Shown here piece after piece: positions 25,201 to 37,200 of a DNA stretch of 64,000 nt. Within the stretch, counting starts at the first letter, position 1, and each line of letters begins with the position of its first letter. The notes beneath the pieces were generated by a model. It worked only from the letters and a program-made list of their open reading frames with translations. It did not search any database and was not told the origin of the DNA. Origin of the DNA: Eudromia elegans (taxonomy: Eukaryota; Chordata; Aves; Tinamiformes; Tinamidae); NCBI GenBank assembly GCA_003342815.1, contig PTEX01000165.1, positions 1,565,122-1,629,121 of the forward strand. Reading direction: 5' to 3'. The translations under genes were made by a program, and so were the position numbers.

Positions 25201-28200
25201 GCAATATATTTTCCATCTGCAGAAAAGCATAAAGATGCGATCAAGCCAAGCTGTCAGATCACATGCCTTCAAAATACATCTTAAACCTTACTATTATTTG
25301 GAAATCCCTACTAATGCCAACCTGCAGCACAATCTGGAGGATTACTCATAGGAACAGAAACAAAAAAAATATTTTTTTTTCTAGTCTGGACACTAAGCTA
25401 TAGTGTGACCTTAAGGAAGTCACTTCAGCTCTGCAACTTGGATCTCCCCAACTTTGATCAGGATTGTCCAACTAAACCTCAAAATTCCTCAGAGCAGGCC
25501 CTGTATTTTACTACAGTTATTAATGTAAAGGGACAGGAGTCCAAGTTAAATCCCCAATGCTGCCACAGTGCAAAGCAGAAGGATCTTTCACGCAGAAGTT
25601 GTCTAGATCACGATTGAGCAAAGGTGGTACAGACTACATAAAAAAGAACAAACCCCATACCTGTACTTTCAGACCTGTCAGGTTTTCTGGAAACTATTAA
25701 TACACAGAAGTAGCTAGATTAAAAATAATACGGCTTACTACAAGAAACAGTTCAGAAAACTTAAATAAAATTCATATAGTCAATCACAAACTGACTGCTA
25801 AGCTTCAGAAACTTCACCTGTATGAAGCTGAACAAAGTGACCTTCAAAGTTCAACTAAATTTAAAATGATAACCAGCTTCTCCAGTGGAGCAATACTGAA
25901 AATATCTTAATAAAGAATCAGCAGCTACACCTATAGGAACCGTGGTTCCAAACTGACAACATGCTCGTACTGTGGAACACTACAGTAATTCTCTGATTGA
26001 TGTTCATTGCAACTTGAAATAAATTACTAAACTGACCCAAAAACAAACCCAAATATCTCATGTTTAGATCTCCAAGTAGTATCTAGTCTCTTTTAACAAA
26101 GTGATCATCTATTTTTGAGGGTTTTCGGATTTTTAAGAAGAAACAGACAAAGATAAATGAAGTAATAATTATAACAACATATCAAGTATTTAACCTCTGG
26201 TCATTTTTGTTCCTTATATGCTTATAGAGAAGGGCAGAACTTTGATAAATAACATGTAACTCTAAAACCATAAAGATGCAGCTAGCCAGAACATCTCTAA
26301 ATAATTAGCGTTTGATTCATATGGGAAGAAAACAGTGCCAGGTCTATATCCATACTACCTCAAGAGGGAAATCCTTTATGCTGACATCTACAAAAGATTG
26401 GCAGTAATGAGGATCCATGTAAATCAAACTGTCATCTACAAGGACAAAACAGAAGACAAGTAATTCAAAAAACACCTTATTATTACACTGCTTACAATCC
26501 AATTTCTATGCAGAACAGCTAAGAAAAAAAAGCCTGCAAGTAACTGCTTGCCAGGCTGATATTCATTGACTCAAGCATAGGTTTTTGCAGGACAGATTAA
26601 CTTTTGCATAATCAAATATGCTTGTATAAGCAGAATTTTTATAAAGTGATGAGATTGTCATTTAATTTTTGGTGATAAAATTACTTTTACAAACACACAA
26701 TTATATTCTGGAGTTTGCATATGAAAAATGTATTGTTCTATTTCATCCTGACAGGAAGAATATATTGCTTGTCATTTAAGCGTCAACTAACACCACTTAA
26801 AGTAGTAAAAAGTAAATATGTAAATAAGAAATGCCAGACAGTAACAGCAAAGGCTCCTGAAGTTTGGTGAAACAGATAAATTATGTCTTGTTTATGCAAC
26901 ACGGGAAATTAAATGTACATTTTATAGAATCCAATTACTGCAGGGGATAAATGACAAATGACTGGACTTTGGTAGATAAGATGAATTAATAAGGTACTCA
27001 TTTTGCTATTTTAATCACGCTATTTCCCACTGGTCTTATATTAACTTCCTAACTCTTAAAGAATAATATTGAAGAAACATAACATATTAAAACACTAACC
27101 TTGAAATCCAGTAAAGTAATATGACTGCTTGGGCTTGCCACCGATAATACCAACACAATATTCAAGGCTTAGGATTCCCTAGAAGTAGAACAATGAAGAA
27201 TTAGGACAATGTTGAATAGAATAGTGCATTAAACTAAATTAAAATTTTTGCTCTGCCAGTACTGTTTGAATCAAACCATTTTGTTTTCTTTTATCTTTCC
27301 TTTCTTTTTTGTTTATGTCAAGCTTAAAAATTTATTTAACTCTTAAGACAATTTTTCAGTTTTTAAATGCTTCAAGCATTTAATTTAATGCCCTCATCCT
27401 AAGAGCAGAAGACAAACCAATAACATCATACAGACTAAGCATGTATAAGCTGCATAGCCAAAATACATCACAATATCCAGATCTACAGAGTTCATATACA
27501 TATAGGTTTTCTGACCCTGAAGGCTTTCTTGTTTCTGCACTCAAATGTGGAAGTCTGACTGAAGTGGAGCATGGACTTGTGCACATCACAGGCAGAAAAG
27601 CCAGCGAAAGCAACAGTAATTGTAGGAACTGGCCTCCTCCAAGGCAGCCCAAAATACAGGAGCAAGGACACAACAGACAAGCCCCCTTCAATGTTGTCGC
27701 AAGAGAAGAGGAACCAGAGCCAGCCATCCGTAATGTAACAACTTTGAGAAAGAGACATTACAAATGTACTTAAAGGGATTTATAGAGAGAGGCAGGGTAA
27801 AATGCAGAAACTGTTTTGGTGTGAAGGTGTAAAAGAACAAAGAGACTCCCAGCGGACTAGCAGCCCCTGGACAGCAGCCCCAGAGCCCTGTCAAACCACA
27901 GTCCTGCTAGCTCCAGCTGGTGTCAGGTGATAAAGAGCTGGGATGGGTGCTCAGCATAACTGTGCTGGCACACAAACCTAGAATGCACAATTATATAATA
28001 AAACTGTGATTTTACAGTTACACCTTCTAAGGATTTGCACATATACAGTTTTGCTGCAAGAAGAACATTTTACTAGTATAGCTCTCTGAAATTCCTCCAG
28101 CACCCACATGCTCCGGATGGAATCACAGACTCTACTATGTCGAATCCGCAAGGGTGGTTACTCTCACACTGCTGCACTGACCTCTCCTTGGCAGCTCTGA

Positions 28201-31200
28201 GGGAAATAACACCATCACTCAGGGGAGCAAGGGGCTCCTGATTAAGCCTCAGTGCCAAAGAAACACCACCAGAAACACCATTGCCACAAACTGGATGCGC
28301 TGGCTCATCCAGTCTCAGAGCCCAGCTCTACACAAAGTGCCTGAGAGTGTATTGGCCATATGGGCAGAGGATGCAGCTAGCTGGTCAGCTTATGCTTCCC
28401 ACATTACACGTGGCTTATTGAACAGCTACCTATGACACATTCTTGGAGTATAAGCAACAAGTTGGATTAAGAAAGTATTCTTGACTTTCAAAAATGGACG
28501 AAGGATAAAAATGGAGATCTAGAGGAAGTCTGCAATAGAATTATTCAGAAAACTGTTAAAGCAGTTAAAACATAAATAATGGAGGGATGGCACACTTATG
28601 GGCTTTTTTTTTTTTTTTAATTCCCTTTGATTAAAGATAATTACCTTTATGTTCCACTAGAGGTAGAGCTGAAACATCCCAGTTACTTGCCATTAAGAAT
28701 TATTTTCTTGCCTAGTTTTGTGGCCCTGGCTTATCACCTGGGAGTTCCTCATCAGCCTTGTCCCTTTCTATATTAAAATATGCACTTAAGAAAGGAATAT
28801 AAGCAGACAGGGAGAACCTCTCTGCTCAATGTACTTCCACTGTTTTTATTTTCACAGGCTTCTGTTGCTTAACGGGACCCATCACAATTTGGGGAGGATT
28901 CAGTCTTAGCATCACATAGACTTCCCCATTAGTTATCCCACTGACTCCAGCACAAGCTGCATTTTGCCAACACCGACCACTTCTGAAAACTGGGCCTAAG
29001 AGTTCTAATACAAAGCCCAAAATCATTAAATATTCTAAAAATTGAACAGCCTTTAAACACTCATGAATCACAGTGATTTTCCTGGGCCACTAAACAATTC
29101 TCAAGCCCAAAGCTTGGACACTGGCCTGAAGAGGGCCTGCAATGCAAAAGGCCACCACATGAGCTGATAACTGATCTCTCCTGTAAGCAATCACCCACTA
29201 AAAGTACGACAACTACCCTGTCATGGTCTAAATAGGGAACATTTCTCTCAACAAGATGACTGGTATTTCATGTTTTAATAACATCAAGGTTCTTGCTGGG
29301 ATAAAATTTCCCCTATTTATATGATGATTAAAAAATTTAATGTAAGAAATAATTATGTTGTACTCCTAACCTGAGATGCTAACAAATTCAGCTTCAGTGG
29401 AGTTTACATAGGTTAAGAGAAATCACCTATTAAAAGCAGAAAAGGAGGCATGTATTTAAAGTAGGAATGAGAGGACTTTTAAAAAAAACCACTCCTTGAT
29501 GGCTGAACATGACAGAACATATGTGGGCAGGCCAGAGACAGAGGGCAAAACAGCCAAGCTGAAGGTATATTCATCCTCTGCCAGAGAACTAGAAAGAGAA
29601 AAAGCTACTTGGAATAATGAATAACTGTTTAATCTATGGGAATCTTCTTGTAAAAAGGAATTATAAAAAATTTAACAATTTTCATCCATAAATATAAAAC
29701 TCTTTATAAAAATTACCTCTTGCACTACGTTTTAAAATCTGCATTTTTAACTTTATCCAGATCCTAAGAAATTTGGTTGCTTCTCATGAGTAGTCAAGAT
29801 AAGAGACTGGAGTGACTAATACACGCAATTGAAAGCTCTCTTATCACCGTCCCAGTTGTAAGAGCCTGAAAAACATAGTACCAGTCTTGGGAAGTGAGTG
29901 GCACAAATTACCTCAGGAAAGCCAGCTGTGCAAGGCAAACTTAGACTGCATGACCATGCGCTGAAATCCAGTGCCATGCAACCATATTTTACTCTGGTAA
30001 AAGACTGCTTCTCCAAGCTAACCTGGGAACACCTCTGCAGTTCAGAAATAGCCCCAGGTCTCTCCAAGAGCAGCAGCCAGTATTGAAGATGTGGAATAAC
30101 TTGATTTGAGAAAGCTTTTTGAGGGCTGCAGAAGCAATGGTTTGTTAGCCTCTGAGCAAAGGGTCTTCCTGGGCCTAAAATCGATACTGATTGAAAGGCT
30201 CTTTTGTAGGAACAGTAAAGTATGTGGTGTTATAGGTGGCACATTTTAAATGCATCAGGATAGCTCAGAAAAGAGCTTGACACTTTTCTAAAGCCAAATG
30301 TCTAAAATATAAGAAAAAGACCCACGAAAGAAAAACAACTCATCACTTTAAAAAAAGGCTTCATAGTTCTGTCTTCCTGTGTCATTAAAATAATCAAATG
30401 CTTTCCTGAAATTTTGCAGAGAAGATAAAGTCAAAGAAAATAAAAAAATGATGGAACAGGAAAGACTGATTTCCCCAGTGCTGTTAATGCTATTAAATCA
30501 TGCTATTTTAAGAATATAAATTAAATCATGCTATTTTAAGAGTATTTATATGATAAATAGCAGCATGAAAAATGACAAAGCACCCAGGCTAAGAGATCAG
30601 TCTCTTGTGTTTAAGAGATGGTCCATCCTGCTCGAGGCCATCTTTAAAAGTTCAGCACCAAAAGCAGAACCTCCTTTGGAAAAAATATGGGTATATATAT
30701 CTCCAGGCAATATGTGTGTGTATAAATATATATAGATACACACACACACATAATTAGTATAGATGTTTGCACCCACTGCTGTCTCTCTTTTTCTTGTGGT
30801 CACTGTTTGCTACTTTTGCCCTACTTCCTTAAAAAGATTATAGTGAACTAACAGTTGAAGTTGCTGTAATGACTAACAGCATAAAAAAATTCCATGTCCC
30901 TTTCTTAAGCAGAAGTAAAAGACAAAACAAAAAGATAAGCACAGTTAAGCAACGATCTTAAACCATTCAACATTTAAGAAAATAAGAAACAGAATAAGGA
31001 TTTTGTATATTTGTGTTTTAAAATTATGACCAATACATAATACAGCACAACTCTATCAGCATATGTAACTAAATTACCATGTGTAATTTAAGCCACTGCA
31101 TTAATGTCTTCACAGATACCTACTTTAGGAGAACAGTTATCACTGCTTTACCAAGGGACATCATGTGCTCTGCAATTATGTCTGATCTTGTAATAGGGAA

Positions 31201-34200
31201 ATTTCTAATCTGTAAAGTCAAACTTTACAACCTTCAACTATAAAATCACCACCACACATTTAATAAGGAGAAGATTACCATCATGAAGTCACTTTTCATA
31301 TCACCTAGTGCTACTGTTTGAAAAATGATCTCATTCCATACCTTTACAAACTCTAAATAGTCCATGTTTGTTCTCTCTCCACCAAGTCTCACAGGAACTA
31401 ATATAATTACAGCTTTTGTATCTGCTTTTTCAGAGTCCAGAAAAGAACACTGTCTGTCAATAACATCTGAACTGTAGACTGAAAGACAAATGACAATATT
31501 CATATTTAAAATACATCGTTTTACAAAGACACACCTACAAAATTAGATTGCTTCACTTCACAAACTAAAACTCCAGTCCTGTGAAAATATTCCTGAAAAG
31601 CAACTCCTAAACTATGATAATAAAAGATAATATTATGTTTACTTATTTTCAGCAATATTTTCAAGAATATTTGTATGTTGCGACGTAGTTTTAACAGACA
31701 GGACACATTGCCAGGAAAATACAAAAGGGTGGGTTAGGAGAAAACCAAACAGCACCCAAGGCTCTAAAATGCTCTGCCTGCTATTATTTAAAATGCCATG
31801 CTGGAGCAGAAGAGAAGCTGCCACAGATGCTGGGTCAGTATCCTGCTTGCACCTAGGAGCTTAAAGTTGGAATCCATTCTTAACAGTCTAGGAGACTGGT
31901 GAAATATTTTCTTTCCTCTGGAAAAAAATGGGTTAAGAAGAATGCTGATGCAAAAGAGCACTGCTGAAATGTTTAAAGTGTAAATAACAAATCTGCTTTA
32001 AATAACCAAAGTGGGGTTTTTTTTCCCCCAGATATAAAGGTTCTTACTAGCACTCCACTAAAACAACACTGAAGCAGAGTACAAATTAAATCCTGGAATA
32101 AATTATATCCACAGACTCTCAAAATACTGAAATAAATAGGTAACTAATAAAAAGTTATCTTGATGGGGTTTCAATGCCATTATCTTAATAAGACATGAAA
32201 CAAGAAATGTATCAAGCTTTAAGGATGTCAAATTCTTAATAAAAAGACAGATATATAATCAAGAAAACCTTTGTACATAATCCCAGTTTTGTAAATTCAC
32301 TTGTGAAATTGATATTTTTCACATAGAGGTCTTTTTTATTAGCGCTTACTGGAAGACATAAAAAGATCTAAAATGTTTATCAAAATCTGTATAGCCACAA
32401 CATTTACCTGTACAATCCTGAGCAACATAAACTGTTACTCCTTGTAGCTCAGGGTCTCTTGCTTCTTCAACAGCTTTTCTAAGTACAAAGAAAAAACTAT
32501 TTAATTCATCTCCGTTCTTAAAGAAATTAACATTAAGCAAAAGAAAATTACTTAATTTTTATAAGCAGCTTATTTTTATTTGTTGACTTTTTAATTCAAA
32601 CACTTCTTAAGTGTTTTCCAGGCTCAATATTACAGTATTTTTTATCCTCAAGTAAAGATGTCAATGACTTGCTAAATATAAGAAACAATGAAAACCACAA
32701 AAAAACCATTAATTTACAATGAAATTCATATTTGCTAGCTTCTTTCAGTTTATAACAATCCTCTATCTTGCATAAGGTGATAGTAAAAGCTACAATTGTT
32801 CACCAAAATATTAATTTCAACTTGACTGATCTCTTTAGCTAGCCTTAATTCTTACTAACTACGCATTAGCACTTCATGACTTCATGTCAACTTAAATAAA
32901 AGCTAACACAAAAAAGCTGTAAGATTTCTCCAAAACCTTCAAAATGTAATGTAAATGTAATATTAGCCTATCCTCAGAAGAATAAGAGTAATGCACCTAA
33001 AAACTAAAAAGAAAGTATATATCAATAGTCTGAAAAATGATCATCAATCAAGGACAACATTTGTAAAGGAATTAAACTGTTCAAAATACAATATTCCCCT
33101 TTGACTTCCAATACATTGATGCATTAAATGGTCACTATTCCTTTAGTTCACAATATATTTTGAGGAATCATTTAGTACAGTCATTCTCATGTTAGGAGTG
33201 AGCTGTGGGAAGGGCCGTGTTTAAAGGCACTGGTGGGTTTATAAATGTTGAAGGGAATACTGGGATTTTAATTTGGAAAATGGACTAATGCAAAAGTTAT
33301 GCAAAAGACAATTCTGACTGTTTCTATTATTGGGAAAAAATGCAAGAAAACACATAAATAATGCTAACCTGTCACATCACTGCATGTGCTTGCAAGTATG
33401 CACCCCAAACCAGCAGAATGTTTCAGTATAGGTTCATTTATCATGAGTATACTTGTATACTAAATACCAATTATTCTACCTACATATATACAGATATACA
33501 CATGAACGTTGACTTCTGCTGCTTAGGTGACTTATTATAGATGCATTTTAGAGATAAACTGGAATATACTATAACATAAGTCTGGAAAAAAAAAGTAATA
33601 TTCAAAGAAATGGCATATAAAGGTACATAGTATGGTGAAATTTGANTTTCGGCTTTTTTTTAAACCACAGTGAATGTCACAGACCCTTTACTTTTACTAT
33701 TATATAATTATAATATTAATAGTCCCATACATTTACAGTTTCACAAGAATTTGATGTGTGCAAAGAAATGCTGAAAACATCAATTTTAGCTCTGACATTT
33801 CATTACACTATCAGTACATTACAGCCCCCAGGTTACAGTATTAAAAAAAAAAATCTATAATATTATGCATGTTCCAAGGTTGAAAGAGTGGTTAGTTTTT
33901 AGACCATTTCATTAAATGCAGCTCTACTTAAAAGTCCAGTTTTGGGAAAGACCTTGGGACTTCTACTGCTCAAAGTACAGAAAAACAGAATGATTTTTCT
34001 TTTCTAAAGATTGAGCAAAGGCTCTGAGTTCAGTTCCTGAATCTACTGCTGTTTCCCTTCTCGTGTCCAAAATACCTCTAAAATTACTTCTAGTATGGCA
34101 ATTTTACAAAGCCAGTAACAAATGGTTTGGTGTTCAATTAAACTGAAGCAATTTCATGAAACTTTGAATATATCTCCTGTAATATGTAAAGCGCTGGAGC

Positions 34201-37200
34201 AACAACAACAGAAACAAATGAAATATATTTTTACCTTAAAATATGTGCAACAACTGCAGGCCCATACCAATCTCCAGCAGTTTTCCCAGATTTCTTTCCA
34301 TATTCTATTAGCTGATGTAAGCCAAAAGCTGCCAATGGAGAGTCACCAAACCAAGAAATTATTTTCCTGTGATAAACTTCATTTCTCATTTCTCTGTCAC
34401 CACAGTTTCTCTTTAATGTTCTCTTACGATGATTTGACAAGATCTTGGGTTCTCTTTCTGCTGTAAGTGATGCTTCAAATGATGCAGTCAGCTTTTTCAC
34501 AGTATGAGTTGTCCACGATTCAGAGTCTGAATTTTCAATGTCCAATGCATCTGGCCATATCCAGGCTGCAGGAAGAAATTTTGAAGATGCATGTTAGGCT
34601 TACCAACAACTTTTTTATATAATTAGCAAAGTAAATCTATTTCATAGATGTGTAGCAGCACTTTAATTCTACAGATCTAACTTATGGCTCCAGTAACATC
34701 ACAAGTGCTGCTAGTGATGGCCCTTATCCATTTTCCACAGTACTGTTACTTGCTGCAGAAAAGCTGGAGCTCTAGGCCATGGGCCTCACTGTTCCTGTGC
34801 TGTGAATATCCAACTTAGATCCATATTTTCAGCGCAGTAAAACTTGCTAGTGCCATAATATTTAAATTAAAAACTTACATCATCACTCTGGAATATCTGG
34901 AACTTCCACATAGCAGTGGAATTTTAAGTATTCTAGCTGGTAAATGTAGTCAAATTTTGCTTTGTAACAGAAACAATACCATTAAACTATAATGAAAACA
35001 TCTCTGGGAAAAGAATAAGCAACAATGAAAAAATCTGTGTAAACACTTAAATATGTTTAAGTTATCCAAGTCTCATAAACAGTTTTGCAAGAAAAAATTC
35101 ACCAGCTGTCAGAATACCAGATGATGAGAAAAGTAATCCAGAAAGGCTATGTATATTCCATTTTTCTACACATTTGGATTCCCATAGAAATACTAGCACT
35201 CTGGAATCACCAAATCACTTTCCAAATTAGGATGCATGGGGGACAGTGTAAGAAATTCTTTCTAACCATACAGTTTAAAGATACAAACTTGGGACTTTTT
35301 TGTTTTGGATTATTTTAAAAAGAGTCATTACACATTCCTACTTCCAGGTACTCTGCTGATCAGACTACAAAAGAAATGTATGTATAACAAAAGTTATCTT
35401 TAAGGATTTGTTCTCTCAGCAGAAGTCTTGTCTTTTTTTTTTTTTTTTTTTGACATTTTGGTACTTGCAATTAGTAAGAAGGAATAATGTTATGTTTTAT
35501 GACTTGAATACCTACAGCAAAAAGAATATTCAATAAGCCAGTTTGACAGTTCAGCCCTGTCAGTGCCAAGAAAGAAGATGTTGTGATGCAGCTGGTCTGG
35601 GACTATGTTCAAGCTTACATCATATTCACACAGTCAGTGCAAAGTACTGTCAAAACAGGCTTTTAGAACCAACTGCTGCCGACATGCTCTGGGGGGCCAC
35701 CGAAGGGCCAAGTAAACAATACACTGCATTCTCTCCAACTGCACTCCAGGGTGGCATCAGGCCCACAACCTGGAACATCTTCCACAAAAGGCTGTGGTGA
35801 CAGAGGGAATGAATAAATGTCTGAAAGGGGGAATGCAGTGCATTTGAAAAGTGCTGATGGAGGAGGATGAGCAGAAAAAGTGGTTAAAGAACCAAAGACC
35901 TTTGCAGGACATGACTCAGGCTTGGAAGGCTGGGGAGGACACATATGCTCAGTATCTGAAAGCAAAAAGTGTTCCAAGCCTCTTAAAAGCAACTCCTTTT
36001 GAGTGACTGAAAGGATATTTTCAGATAGATGAAGATAAAAAAACTCCACAAGTTCCTTTGTAAATATATGGGATGGGGGTAGAGGGAGAAAGGAGGAAAT
36101 GAACTAGTGAAAATTTCAACACAAGGAATGATATATTGAAGTCAGACGAGAATTATTCTATTAACTCAATACATTAATACAAGAAGAAACTGAATAATGT
36201 ACAACCTTAAAACTGAGAAGAGAACATCACTTCTGCCCATAGCCTTTAGCTACAGACTGGCGAACTCATTTCTACATCTTGAACAAACTAGCAAGACTCA
36301 AGAGAATTGGAAACTTACATGGGAAAGAGGAATACTTGAGCAAAACACCACTTTTAAAAAAAAACAACAACAAAAAAAATCAAAATTAACTTCTCTGGCA
36401 TTTCCAGTATCTTGCTTTGCCACATGTTGGTATTTCATTTTTCAGAAATGGAACAGTAGATTAGCTAGGTCATTGCTCCGATATAACAAATCCAAGATTA
36501 ATGGAGAAAAAAAATAAAGAAAAACAAAACCAGAACCAGCCTGCCCTTCACATTCTGGGATACATGAACCAAGACTGCCACACTCTTACAAATCACCTGT
36601 TCTTATATTCTACATACGGACATCTTCATCGTGTAACTTACCTCTACCCAGAAAATGAAGCATAAGACCTTGTGCCAACAGCATTTGGCCAGTTCTCAGT
36701 GTGCAACCCCAACCACAGTCTGTTGTTAATGCAGATCCCTTTATCTGAGGAAATTCTTCCCTGTAAGTCAGCCATATTCTAGAAATAAAATCTTTACGAA
36801 ACTCCTCAACATTTCCTGAAATCTCCGCATTGATTTGATCAAAAGTGGATCCATCTGTAGAAAGTTCACCAGATTCTGTAACACAAAACACAATGCAAAT
36901 TACACACTGGTGTGTGACTTCTGTTATTAGGAGGAAACTGAAAAAACAAGACTGGATGCTGGGTTTGCTCTGAATAATACAACATAGGACAGGTTACATT
37001 ACTGTTGTTGCAAAGTCAAATGAAAATTCTGTAAGCTTTTCGTATTTAAACTTTCAATTCAGTAATTGCCAATGAAGGTTTAGGAAGCTATTCATAGAGC
37101 TCTGCAGAATATGATTGGAATGAGGTGTTATGTACATACCATCAGATTTGAAGTGGTAACATTTTCCTAGTAGAAAGACCGGAGAATTTCTACTAAAGTA

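Larger units (their letters stand above)
27179..31341 (-). other. ATG4C: ATG4C intron between coding exons 6 and 7
   Basis: This 4.2 kb intron has no second gene. It holds a 20-bp perfect direct repeat near 30493-30540 and a TG/CA inverted repeat at 30711-30752. The longest internal frames (27441-27773 plus strand, 29816-30067 minus strand) have no recognisable domain. Confidence 0.7.
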
